Shown piece after piece: positions 5,932-13,966 of a DNA stretch of 21,401 bases. The first letter of the stretch is position 1; every line of letters begins with the position of its first letter. The notes beneath the pieces were generated by a model. That model worked only from the letters and a program-made list of their open reading frames with translations, searched no databases and was not told the DNA's origin. A program made the position numbers and the translations under genes. The stretch comes from Casp-actino8 sp032118015 (GTDB lineage: Bacteria; Actinomycetota; Acidimicrobiia; Acidimicrobiales; Ilumatobacteraceae): the NCBI GenBank assembly GCA_032118015.1, contig JAULYE010000181.1, forward strand, positions 1 through 21,401, given 5' to 3'.

Positions 5932-8637
5932 TCAACCCTTACCTGGCAACAGCCGGCGCAGGCGAGATGGTGTGGTGATTCCAGTGCGATCGGATCGTGA
6001 CGCGATGAGGAAAGCGCTGAGACGTGATTCCTCGCGCGAGCGCAGACGTGCGTTCACTTCATGGCGCTCGAGGATTTGCTGGAGGGTTTTTGCAGCCTGT
6101 GGAACCGGATGAGCCACAAAGAAGTCCTGTGCATCTTTCACCAGCTCGGGCGTGTTCAGATACTTCACCGGATCAGCCATACGGATGATCGAGTTCGAGG
6201 GAAAGGATGTCAGGGCGCGGTCCCAGTTGGCTTTGACGAAATCCCAAGCGACATGACCGTTGCGGCGTGCAGCGATACATCGCGCCAGAACGAAGGGGGC
6301 GTTCTGGCTCTTGACTGCCGGCGACATGGCGAATTCGCACGTGTCGCCGATCGAGATGGGATCGTCGAATTCGCACAGCGCGTAAAGAAAACGAAGCTGC
6401 TCTTGAGGGTTGTCGCTCGTCAGATAGCGCTCCTGCATGAACGCATAGTCCGATCGGTCACCAGTTGCGGCGACAACTGTGGTCGCTGACGCAATCAATT
6501 CAGGATGCACCGACGGCGCAGACGGGTTGGATCCCGAACGTGCATAGTCGGAGAAAAGGCTTCGACAACGCTCCTTGGCTTGATCATCGTCACCATTTAC
6601 GGCCAAGACGGTGATGAGCAAACCGCGCAATTTGGAGCGAAGATCCCCCTCATCTGGATGTGGTTCCCAGCCGATCTCGGCCAGTGCCGGCTCGACGAGA
6701 CCGCGAATGCGCGAGCGCAACGACACATGGGCTTCGCCATCGACGAGGCGACCGATGGATCGCAGGCTCTGGGCGATGCATTGCCAGACTGCGTACTCGC
6801 GCTCGCCAGTGAATGCGTGGAGGAATTCGAGAAAATCGGCGGCTGACAGGCGCCCGGCAACGACAGCATTCCAGCCATCATCGACCAGCGTGTAGCGCTC
6901 GATGGTCGCCATGGACTTGAGTGTCGTACCGGTGATCCGGGACAACATGTCCGTCGAATAGGAAACTCGATAGAACCCGAATCCACCTGCATTGACCACG
7001 ATGGGTTGATCTGCGTTGCCATCGAGTGAGATTCGGACACCTTGGCTGTCGAGGAGGACCTTCGACTCCTGATCCCCGATACGCACGTGCACCGGAACCA
7101 ACCAGATCGGTCGTGACGATTCATCATCTGACGATGCAGGCGTGGAGGCGTACGCGAAACGGCTTTGCTCCAACACCAAACTTGGCGGGCTGGCCGACTT
7201 GTCGACAGCGGCGCTGATCAGCGGATAGCCGGGCTGCCAGATCCAGGAATCCATCAGCGAACGCACGGGCTCTCCGCCGCTGTCGGCGACTGCCTCCTCG
7301 ATCGCATCCCACAGATCCGACGTCTCGGTGTTCCCATAGGAATGAGTGTGGAGATATCTCCTGATACCCGCGCGGAAACGCTCGGTTCCGAGATACTGCT
7401 CGAGCATGCGAAGAAGGGCTCCGCCTTTTTGATACGTCAGGACATCGAACATGCCCTCGCAATCTTGGGGAGAGCGCACTTCGAACTCCACGGGACGGGT
7501 GCTCGTGAGCGAGTCCGTCTCGAATGCAACCGAGCGCTCGAGTGAGAAATTGGTCCATCGAGTCCACTCCGGTCGATAGTCATCGACTGCGGCGACCTCC
7601 ATGAACGTGGCGAAAGCTTCGTTCAACCAGATGCCGTTCCACCAGCGCATCGTGACGAGGTCACCGAACCACATGTGGGCAAGTTCGTGGCTGACGACAT
7701 CAGCAACGTTCTGCTGCTCCATCTGGGTGCTGGTTGCCGGATCGACGAGCAAAAGACTTTCCCGAAACGTGATGCAGCCGACGTTCTCCATCGCACCTGC
7801 AGCAAAATCCGGCAACGCGATCAAATCGATCTTGGCGTCAGGATAAGGAATGCCGTAGTAGTCGACGAACCACCTGAGACTGAACGCAGCTACGTCGAGT
7901 CCGAAGTCCGTGAGATGTCCCTTGCCGGGCGTGTGCACGATGCGTAGGGGCACGCCATCGACATCGATGCTTGGCGTCACCTCGAGTGGGCCGACGACGA
8001 AAGCCACGAGGTACGAACTCATGGGCATCGTGTCGGCAAAAGAAACCGCCACCTTGTGTCTTGCCTTGCGCGCAATCCACGCTCGATCGATTTCGGGCCC
8101 ATTGCTCACGGCCAGGTCTCCCTGCTCGACGATCAGGGTGATGGCGAACACTGCTTTGAAGTCAGGCTCATCGAAGCAGGGAAAGGCGCGACGACAGTCG
8201 GTGGACTGCATCTGTGTGGTCGCGACGACTCGAGTGCTTCCTGATGCATCGACATACGTGCTGCGATAGAAGCCGCGCAATTTGTCGTTGAGCACACCGC
8301 TGAAGGTGATGTCGATCGATACCGGGCCTGGGTCCAGGCGTCGGGGGAGATGGATGACCAGTCGCTCGGAGCTGGAGTCAAGGCTGTGCCGCACAAGAGT
8401 TCCGTCGATGCGGACGGTCTCGATGGCGAGATCGGCCGAATTCATCACGATGAATCGTGTTGCTCTGGTGACATCGGCGTCGATCTCGACACGACCGTCG
8501 AATGTCGCGGTCAACAGGTCAGGCTCGAGAACCAGTCGATATCGATTTGGCTCGATATGACGGGGAAGTCGATGTGGGTCGAGTCGTCCGACATCATCGA
8601 GGGTCATGAGCATGTCGTTCGTCGGTATCGCACTCAC
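5932..8637 (-). CDS. pepN: M1 family zinc aminopeptidase (aminopeptidase N type)
   Basis: M1 aminopeptidases remove N-terminal residues from peptides. With the start proposed here the protein has 901 residues. It has the substrate-recognition motif GAMEN (281-285) and the zinc site HELAH (317-321) with the third ligand Glu340 in NEAFA, at the exact HEXXH-18-E spacing. TYQKGGALL follows, with the conserved Tyr expected to stabilise the transition state. The second half looks like the helical ERAP1-type C-terminal domain. There is no signal peptide, so it is probably cytoplasmic. The frame is open to 8736. I choose GTG 8637 because a TACGCT -10 element ends 6 nt upstream, as at several other genes here; ATGs at 8613 and 8607 are alternatives. 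It heads a four-gene minus-strand run. Confidence 0.94.
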   Translation of the reverse strand: MSAIPTNDMLMTLDDVGRLDPHRLPRHIEPNRYRLVLEPDLLTATFDGRVEIDADVTRATRFIVMNSADLAIETVRIDGTLVRHSLDSSSERLVIHLPRRLDPGPVSIDITFSGVLNDKLRGFYRSTYVDASGSTRVVATTQMQSTDCRRAFPCFDEPDFKAVFAITLIVEQGDLAVSNGPEIDRAWIARKARHKVAVSFADTMPMSSYLVAFVVGPLEVTPSIDVDGVPLRIVHTPGKGHLTDFGLDVAAFSLRWFVDYYGIPYPDAKIDLIALPDFAAGAMENVGCITFRESLLLVDPATSTQMEQQNVADVVSHELAHMWFGDLVTMRWWNGIWLNEAFATFMEVAAVDDYRPEWTRWTNFSLERSVAFETDSLTSTRPVEFEVRSPQDCEGMFDVLTYQKGGALLRMLEQYLGTERFRAGIRRYLHTHSYGNTETSDLWDAIEEAVADSGGEPVRSLMDSWIWQPGYPLISAAVDKSASPPSLVLEQSRFAYASTPASSDDESSRPIWLVPVHVRIGDQESKVLLDSQGVRISLDGNADQPIVVNAGGFGFYRVSYSTDMLSRITGTTLKSMATIERYTLVDDGWNAVVAGRLSAADFLEFLHAFTGEREYAVWQCIAQSLRSIGRLVDGEAHVSLRSRIRGLVEPALAEIGWEPHPDEGDLRSKLRGLLITVLAVNGDDDQAKERCRSLFSDYARSGSNPSAPSVHPELIASATTVVAATGDRSDYAFMQERYLTSDNPQEQLRFLYALCEFDDPISIGDTCEFAMSPAVKSQNAPFVLARCIAARRNGHVAWDFVKANWDRALTSFPSNSIIRMADPVKYLNTPELVKDAQDFFVAHPVPQAAKTLQQILERHEVNARLRSREESRLSAFLIASRSDRTGITTPSRLRRLLPGKG

Positions 8638-8643
8638 ATTCCG

Positions 8644-8649
8644 AGCGTA
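8644..8649 (-). promoter_or_regulatory. -10 element (TACGCT on the minus strand) for the M1 aminopeptidase
   Basis: TACGCT ends 6 nt before an in-frame GTG at 8637. No Shine-Dalgarno sequence precedes any candidate start, which supports leaderless transcription. Confidence 0.4.
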
Positions 8650-8823
8650 GTCGCAGTGGTTTTGCCGGACCCCTTCGACTATCCGTTTGAATGCTTGTCT
8701 GAGAGCGAACGCCAGGAGTCCGGATACTGGAATCACATCGATGACGAAGTTCCGTCGATGCCCGAAACCGAGTAGTACTGATTTCTCCGGATGGCTATCT
8801 CCCCTGGTGGCGGACTCATGGAC

Positions 8824-8829
8824 TACGTT
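8824..8829 (+). promoter_or_regulatory. -10 element (TACGTT) for the adenosine kinase gene
   Basis: TACGTT ends 8 nt before the GTG start at 8838, with no Shine-Dalgarno sequence in between. It lies in the 200-bp divergent gap shared with the aminopeptidase promoter. Confidence 0.35.
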
Positions 8830-8837
8830 GGTCCCTC

Positions 8838-9845
8838 GTGCGCAAAGAGTCGACGGTCGAGGCTGTCTACGACGTTGTCGGTATCGGCAATGCTCTCGTC
8901 GATGTGATCGCCCATGCCGATGATGGATTCATCCACGATCAAGAATTGGTCAAAGGATCGATGACCCTCGTCGACACCGACAGAGCACTGCAGCTGTATA
9001 CGGCACTCGGCAGTGCGATCGAAATGAGCGGTGGATCCGCCGCAAATACGGTGTGTGGTGTCTCGAGTTTCGGCGGTCGGGCGGCATACATCGGCAAGGT
9101 CGGGCATGACGACCTGGGTGCTGTGTTCGGACACGACATGTTGGCAGTCGGGGTGCACTTCAGTCCCGGGAAGAAGTTGGACGGTGTTCCGACTGGACGC
9201 TGCATCATCGTCGTCACGCCCGATGCGCAACGCACCATGAACACCTATCTGGGAGTGTCGTCGTTCATGGAACCCCATGACATCGATGTCGAAATGGTGG
9301 CAGCAGGCAAAGTTCTGTACATGGAGGGGTATCTCTTCGATCGTGACGATGCCAAGCAAGCTTTCCGGCACGCGGCGCGGGTTGCCCATGATGCTGGTCG
9401 TGAGGTGTCGTTGAGTCTTTCGGACAGTTTCTGCGTGGATCGCCATCGAGAGGATTTTCGGGCATTGGTCGAAGACGAAGTCGACATTCTCTTCGGCAAT
9501 GAGCACGAACTCCTGTCGCTCTATGAACTGGACAATTTCGAAGCGGCCATTGCCTCTGTGCGCCGCGACAGTTCTCTTGCCGTGGTCACCCGCGGTCCGC
9601 TCGGGGCCACGATCATCACCCGTAACGACATTGTCGACGTGGCTGCAGAACACGTACCCCATGTGATCGACACGACGGGGGCTGGGGATCTGTTTGCCTC
9701 CGGATTCCTGTTCGGATACACCCACGGTCATTCCTTGAAAGAGTGTGGACGTCTTGGGTCGTTGGCTGCGGGGGAAGTGATTTCGCATGTCGGACCGCGG
9801 CCTCTGGTCGAATTGCACACGCTGCTCGACGCGCTGTCAGACTGA
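8838..9845 (+). CDS. PfkB-family kinase, adenosine kinase type
   Basis: This 335-residue ribokinase-fold kinase opens with YDVVGIGNALVDVI (11-24). It has the sugar-binding GGSAANT (65-71), a QRTMNTYLG stretch (131-139) and the NxxE motif NEHE (221-224). The anion hole DTTGAGD (278-284) ends in catalytic Asp284, followed by LFASGFLFG. The overall pattern, including KGSMTLVD, LEGY-like MEGYLFD and SLSDSFCVDR, matches the group annotated as adenosine kinase in proteobacteria and actinobacteria (adenosine plus ATP to AMP). The substrate is assigned by family resemblance only. The GTG start is the only plausible one and lies 8 nt after a -10-like TACGTT. The stop is 4 bp before the phosphosugar mutase gene, so the two form an operon. 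Confidence 0.9.
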   Translation: MRKESTVEAVYDVVGIGNALVDVIAHADDGFIHDQELVKGSMTLVDTDRALQLYTALGSAIEMSGGSAANTVCGVSSFGGRAAYIGKVGHDDLGAVFGHDMLAVGVHFSPGKKLDGVPTGRCIIVVTPDAQRTMNTYLGVSSFMEPHDIDVEMVAAGKVLYMEGYLFDRDDAKQAFRHAARVAHDAGREVSLSLSDSFCVDRHREDFRALVEDEVDILFGNEHELLSLYELDNFEAAIASVRRDSSLAVVTRGPLGATIITRNDIVDVAAEHVPHVIDTTGAGDLFASGFLFGYTHGHSLKECGRLGSLAAGEVISHVGPRPLVELHTLLDALSD

Positions 9846-9849
9846 ACTC

Positions 9850-11478
9850 ATGGCGGAATCGAATGGGGCGCACGTGCGTGCACTCGCCCAGGCGTGGATG
9901 CGAGCGGAGCCCGATGAAGACAATCGCCGTGAGTTGGAGCAACTACTTGCCGGAAGTCCAGACGACCTCGAACAGGCGTTTGCCGGTGCGCTGACGTTCG
10001 GCACTGCGGGTCTGCGTGCTCGAATCGGTGCTGGACCGCTGAAGATGAATCGGCTCGTCGTTCGTCAAGCGGCAGCAGGTTTCATCGACCATTTGTGTGA
10101 CAGTGAATCGTCGGCTCCCGAACGAGGCATTCTCATCGGCTTCGATGCGCGACATAAAAGCAAGCTGTTCGCCCTCGATACGGCCCGAGTTGCTGCAGCC
10201 CGCGGAGTCCGGGCTCATCTCTTCGACTCCGTCGTGCCGACCCCGGTTCTTGCATGGAGTGTTGCGCGCCGCGGGGTGGCTGGTGCTGTGATGGTCACTG
10301 CGAGTCACAACCCTCCTGGCGACAACGGGTACAAGGTGTACAGATCCAATGGCTCCCAGATCGTGTCTCCCATCGATGCACAGATCGCCGAAAAGATTCG
10401 AGCCGTCGATCCACTCTCCGTTGACATGGGCGATGAACATTCGCCACTCATCGAATACCTCGACGTCGGGGCAGTGGACGAGTATCTGGCATGGGTTCCT
10501 ACGGTGCGCCTGTGTCCGGCGTTGTTTCCCCCTAGTGTCCCTTTGCCCATCGCGTACACGGCGATGCATGGCGTTGGGGGAGACCTTGCTGTGCGCGCTC
10601 TCGAACGATCGGGATTTGGGCGACCCTTCATCGTCTCTGAACAGCAGGACCCGGATCCAGATTTTCCAACAGTTGCCTTTCCGAATCCGGAGGAACCTGG
10701 TGCGATGGATCGAGTCATCGATCTCGCCCAACGCTCGAACTGCATCCTTGCTCTGGCGAACGATCCAGATGCCGACAGACTGGGTGTGGCGATACCGACC
10801 CCCGACGGCACTTGGCGTCGATTGAGCGGCGACGAAATCGGCTGGTTGATGGCCGAACACATCTTGAACCACACCAGTGGAGCGGACCGGCTCGTCGTGA
10901 CGACACTGGTGTCCTCATCACTCCTCGCAAAGATGGCTCGCGCTCATGGAGTCGAGTTCGAAGAGACGTTCACCGGCTTCAAATGGATTGCCTCAGCTGT
11001 AGTGAGCAGACCTGAATGTCGCTTGGTCTTCGCCTATGAACAGGCGCTCGGGTATCTCGTTGCCGCTGAGCCGCTGGACAAAGATGGAATCACTGCTGCG
11101 GTGATCATGGCCGAGATCGCAGCACTTGCAGCCGAAAATGGCAAGACTCTCGAGGACAGACTCGACGAGATCGCTGAGATCTATGGCCGACACATCACGG
11201 CTGAAGTGAGTGTCAAAGCCACGCCACAGCAGGGCACGGCAATGGTGGAAGCATTGCTTCAATCTCCGCCGTTGACGATCCTGGGACGACGAGTTCTCGA
11301 CGTCGTCTCGTTTGCGCAGGCATCACTCGTTCGACTTGTGATCGAGGGGAGTGGGCCAGATCCCGTGCGCATCCAAGTTCGACCGAGTGGAACTGAGCCC
11401 AAAGTCAAGGTGTACGCCGAGGCTGTGGGCGAAGATCCTCGCCCGCTGTTGAACAGAGTGGCCGAGACACTGTCCTGA
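9850..11478 (+). CDS. Phospho-sugar mutase (PmmB/PGM2-type alpha-D-phosphohexomutase)
   Basis: The 542-residue protein has all four landmarks of the alpha-D-phosphohexomutase superfamily. These are TFGTAGLR (49-56), the phosphoserine loop TASHNP (150-155, Ser152), the metal loop DPDADR (305-310) and the C-terminal phosphate-binding RPSGTEPK. The N-terminal TFGTAGLRARIGAGP is the PGM2/PmmB form. Enzymes of this branch can be phosphoglucomutases, phosphomannomutases or phosphopentomutases. In Mycobacterium tuberculosis pmmB lies beside nucleoside-salvage genes, and here the gene is 4 bp from an adenosine-type kinase. A phosphopentomutase role (ribose-1-phosphate to ribose-5-phosphate) is therefore attractive, but inferred. 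ATG 9850 is chosen because conservation begins soon after; an upstream in-frame extension overlaps the kinase gene. Confidence 0.93.
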   Translation: MAESNGAHVRALAQAWMRAEPDEDNRRELEQLLAGSPDDLEQAFAGALTFGTAGLRARIGAGPLKMNRLVVRQAAAGFIDHLCDSESSAPERGILIGFDARHKSKLFALDTARVAAARGVRAHLFDSVVPTPVLAWSVARRGVAGAVMVTASHNPPGDNGYKVYRSNGSQIVSPIDAQIAEKIRAVDPLSVDMGDEHSPLIEYLDVGAVDEYLAWVPTVRLCPALFPPSVPLPIAYTAMHGVGGDLAVRALERSGFGRPFIVSEQQDPDPDFPTVAFPNPEEPGAMDRVIDLAQRSNCILALANDPDADRLGVAIPTPDGTWRRLSGDEIGWLMAEHILNHTSGADRLVVTTLVSSSLLAKMARAHGVEFEETFTGFKWIASAVVSRPECRLVFAYEQALGYLVAAEPLDKDGITAAVIMAEIAALAAENGKTLEDRLDEIAEIYGRHITAEVSVKATPQQGTAMVEALLQSPPLTILGRRVLDVVSFAQASLVRLVIEGSGPDPVRIQVRPSGTEPKVKVYAEAVGEDPRPLLNRVAETLS

Positions 11479-11531
11479 ACTGCTCTGTTGAGTCGGAATC
11501 CCTCATTGAAAGAGTTCGATCGGAAACCGAA

Positions 11532-12593
11532 CTACTCAGCCGTACCAACCGGATTGCCGTCGATGATCTGGTCGAGGTACTCCGACAATCCGTAACCAAC
11601 CTTGCCGCGGTGTTCCTCGGACTGCATCTCCCAGCGGGTCATACCCTCACTGATGCGAGTGGTCAACCAATCACCGTCGGGAGTCTGGCGTCTGTTGCGC
11701 AACGGAATCAGACTCATCACATCGCCGGTGAAACGCCATTCCCTGTTGCTGCGACTCGATGACAGAACGGCCTCGATTCGATCGTGGTACGTGTCCTCGC
11801 CGCGAAAGACCGTCGAAATCTCAGCGTGGTCACACAGGTGTATCTGGCCGTCTTCCCAGACGAAACCTCCCCGTGTCCCTGGACCGTCCTTTTTCGCAAC
11901 ACGCGACAGCATGAAGCCGAGATTCTCGTCGAAGTTGGCCGTAAGCCATCGGTAGTACCAAGGGGCTTGCCAATAGCGCGGCCCCCAAGAGTGATCGCGT
12001 AGACCGAATCCGTCGATCTCCCACTCCTGATCACCGACACGGATACTTCCTCGCGCTTGGACGAGCTGTTCATAGTGACCCTTGGCGAATTCTTCGCCGG
12101 GTGCTTCATGGGGAGTGTCCGGCTCTCCACCGAACATACTGTTGCGACCTTGACCGCTGAACGTGAGATGCACTTCGCATTCCGCATACGGGTTGTTCGT
12201 GAAGGCTGCTTTCGGATCCACCATTTGCTCGGGTTCGGCCAAGACAACGGTCTTGCCCACGAAGTCGACCTTCAGTTGTTCGAATGGCGCGACCATTGTC
12301 CAGGTCAACCCACCTGCATCGAGTGTGTCGTTGTTCTCGATCGTCGGACGCTTGAACATGAACGCAACGGAGCCATCGGGTAGATAGATGCACACCGTCA
12401 TCTCGGCGTAGCCCTCGTTAGCTCTGTTTCCCATACGGAACCAGCCCCCGACCTTGTTCGTCGGGTCGAAACAGTTGATGTACATGCTCTCGTTGAAATT
12501 CGACTCAGGGCCGAGTTCGTGCATGTATTCGTCAGATGGATCCAGGCGTACTCCCATGGGTTCACCGTAGTCCTGGTGGTGGACTCGAGTCAC
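11532..12593 (-). CDS. DUF7064/DUF7065-like protein (CrtC/AttH lipocalin-type fold likely)
   Basis: The 353-residue protein has two recognisable halves. The first contains FNESMYINCFD (33-43), GNRANEGYAEM and YLPDGSVAFMFKRP. The second contains GFGLRDHSWGPRYW followed by YYRWLTANF. These strings are characteristic of a widespread uncharacterised family that I know under DUF7064/DUF7065, related to the CrtC/AttH hydratase-like barrels; this is recalled, not searched. The highly conserved GxRDHSWGxR stretch looks like an active-site or ligand loop. There is no signal peptide, so it is probably cytoplasmic. The first start is GTG 12593, with ATGs at 12557 and 12527 as alternatives; no clear Shine-Dalgarno sequence separates them. 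It follows an SDR on the same strand by 33 bp and is probably co-transcribed with it. Confidence 0.8.
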   Translation of the reverse strand: MTRVHHQDYGEPMGVRLDPSDEYMHELGPESNFNESMYINCFDPTNKVGGWFRMGNRANEGYAEMTVCIYLPDGSVAFMFKRPTIENNDTLDAGGLTWTMVAPFEQLKVDFVGKTVVLAEPEQMVDPKAAFTNNPYAECEVHLTFSGQGRNSMFGGEPDTPHEAPGEEFAKGHYEQLVQARGSIRVGDQEWEIDGFGLRDHSWGPRYWQAPWYYRWLTANFDENLGFMLSRVAKKDGPGTRGGFVWEDGQIHLCDHAEISTVFRGEDTYHDRIEAVLSSSRSNREWRFTGDVMSLIPLRNRRQTPDGDWLTTRISEGMTRWEMQSEEHRGKVGYGLSEYLDQIIDGNPVGTAE

Positions 12594-12626
12594 CTTGGGA
12601 TGCCGATGTCGTGATGACCGGATACC

Positions 12627-13439
12627 TCAGGGATTCAGGATGCGGGCCTGTAACTTGCGCATTCCTACCAGCCAGCGATCCCTGTCGGCGGACTTGCGCT
12701 GGACGAAATCGGCAACCTGCGGATGCGGCAGAATCAGAAATGTCTCGGCCTCGATGGCACGGGCAGTGATGTCTGCGACCTCATCGGGCTCGAGAACATC
12801 GCCTGCTGCGCGCACGATGCTGCTTGCTGTGCCGACTCCAGGAATGTCCCCCTGGCGCAACATGTCGGTGTTGACTCCTTGTGGGCACAGACAGCTGACG
12901 CGCAGTCCACGGTCGCCGTAAGTGATCTGCAGTGTTTCAGCAAAGGCGACTGCGGCTGCCTTGGTGACCGAATATGGCATCGATCCGATCTGACTGAGGA
13001 GTCCCGCAGCCGAGGCAGTCGAGCAGAAGTAGCCGCGACGTCGTTCGAGCCATTGGGGGAGTAGAAACTTCGCAGCCCAACGATGGGCGTGGACATTGAC
13101 ATCGAAGGCAGTGCGCCAGGAATCTTCTGATGTCTCCTCGAGGGTGGTGCCGACTCCGACTCCAGCGTTGGCAAAGAACAGATCGATTCCCGTCTCGAGA
13201 ACATCGTTCGCTCGCGCGACGAGGGTTCGATTGCCCTCTTCGGTTGAGACATCCGCTGGCACGGCCCACGCCGAACGCGGCCGAATCTCGTTCAGGTCGC
13301 TGGCGAGGGTATCGAGACGGTTGCTGTCGAGATCGGTTACGACCACCCTGGCCCCTCGTGCGTGGAATTGACGGGCCAGAGCCGCGCCGATTCCGCCAGC
13401 TGCTCCCGTTACGACGATTCCTGCACCTTGGAAGTCCAT
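12627..13439 (-). CDS. SDR family NAD(P)-dependent oxidoreductase
   Basis: This is a classical SDR of 270 residues with TGAAGGIG (11-18), TDLD (35-38, an acidic residue after the second strand that favours NAD(H)), NAG (91-93), Asn115, Ser143 and YSVTK (Tyr156, Lys160). The C-terminus, with EAETFLILPHPQVADFVQRK, is of the type seen in SDRs of lipid and steroid catabolic clusters, but the substrate is unknown. The ATG at 13439 lies 6 nt after a TACGAT -10 element, with no Shine-Dalgarno sequence, so it is probably leaderless. The downstream DUF7064-like gene starts 33 bp after its stop, so the two probably serve the same pathway. Confidence 0.93.
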   Translation of the reverse strand: MDFQGAGIVVTGAAGGIGAALARQFHARGARVVVTDLDSNRLDTLASDLNEIRPRSAWAVPADVSTEEGNRTLVARANDVLETGIDLFFANAGVGVGTTLEETSEDSWRTAFDVNVHAHRWAAKFLLPQWLERRRGYFCSTASAAGLLSQIGSMPYSVTKAAAVAFAETLQITYGDRGLRVSCLCPQGVNTDMLRQGDIPGVGTASSIVRAAGDVLEPDEVADITARAIEAETFLILPHPQVADFVQRKSADRDRWLVGMRKLQARILNP

Positions 13440-13445
13440 GGAAGG

Positions 13446-13451
13446 ATCGTA
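13446..13451 (-). promoter_or_regulatory. -10 element (TACGAT on the minus strand) for the SDR at 12627-13439
   Basis: TACGAT fits TANNNT and ends exactly 6 nt before the ATG. It is one of the clearest leaderless promoter candidates in the window. Confidence 0.45.
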
Positions 13452-13538
13452 GGACTCAGGAGATACCGGGTGTGACTATCTCGATTCGATCGTTCAGTTT
13501 TGATTGTTTCGTTTTGATCATCCGGGAGTGATTGTCCG

Positions 13539-13565
13539 ACATGATTGCGATTATGTGAATCATGT
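13539..13565. promoter_or_regulatory. 27-bp palindrome, operator-like
   Basis: ACATGATT and AATCATGT form perfect 8-bp arms around an 11-bp centre. The spacing (arm centres about two helical turns apart) is typical of dimeric regulators. It sits in the divergent gap between the SDR (minus) and the 70-residue protein (plus), among several TGATTG copies (13501, 13530, 13542). Confidence 0.4.
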
Positions 13566-13610
13566 GTCCAACGGCGCTTGGCGCGACTCATCTCGGACCT
13601 CTCCTGCGGT

Positions 13611-13616
13611 TACGCT
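13611..13616 (+). promoter_or_regulatory. Candidate -10 element (TACGCT) for the 70-residue protein
   Basis: TACGCT fits TANNNT and would give a leader of about 60 nt before the Shine-Dalgarno sequence AAGGAG and the ATG at 13684. No clear -35 is visible. The palindrome at 13539-13565 lies about 45 bp upstream. Confidence 0.3.
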
Positions 13617-13683
13617 GAGGAAGCGGTTCGGTCGAGCCGATCGCATGAGATCGGTCCCAGAACAGGACCGTGAAGGAGTACCG

Positions 13684-13896
13684 ATGACGAATGCGCCCTT
13701 GATCGACGGAACACCTGACCTGGATCTCTCAGGACTCAGTTCCTCCAGTTCACAGATCGTTGCCGAGGCGATTGCTGTCATCGATCGTGCACTGTCTCAA
13801 ATGGTCAAGCGCGAACTCGTGTCGACGGCAGAGGTCAGCGACCTGCTGCTCGATGTCCGCAATCTTCTCAGCTCTGCGAGCAAGTCTCAGGCCTGA
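13684..13896 (+). CDS. Small protein of unknown function (70 aa)
   Basis: An ATG at 13684 is preceded by AAGGAG with a 5-nt gap, the best Shine-Dalgarno sequence in this part of the window, which makes translation likely. The product has 70 residues. It has a short acidic N-terminus (DGTPDLDLSGL), a Ser run (18-23), then a continuous amphipathic, probably helical stretch (about 24-63: IVAEAIAVIDRAL, KRELVSTAEVSDLLLDVRNLL). There are no Cys residues, no membrane segment and no signal. I do not recognise a family. The helical heptad-like pattern suggests a small protein-protein adaptor or regulator, but that is a guess. It stands alone between an SDR and a convergent WS/DGAT gene, 70 bp from the latter. 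Confidence 0.7.
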   Translation: MTNAPLIDGTPDLDLSGLSSSSSQIVAEAIAVIDRALSQMVKRELVSTAEVSDLLLDVRNLLSSASKSQA

Positions 13897-13966
13897 TCGC
13901 TTGAGCGCCCGAGCAGCGTCAGCCCGGGCAGCATCACGACGTCGTTGGCACGCGAGAGGCGCTGTC

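Noticed and set aside
8823..9818. 331-codon open frame on the minus strand
   Set aside because: It lies wholly antisense to the adenosine-type kinase, whose motifs are complete, and its translation has no recognisable domain.
9943..10872. 309-codon open frame on the minus strand
   Set aside because: Antisense to the phosphosugar mutase; long antisense frames are common in G+C-rich genes.
11513..11533. Hairpin (AGTTCG/CGAACT) between the convergent mutase and DUF7064-like genes
   Set aside because: Six-bp stem, 9-nt loop, no T tract, and it overlaps a stop codon; not enough for a terminator call.
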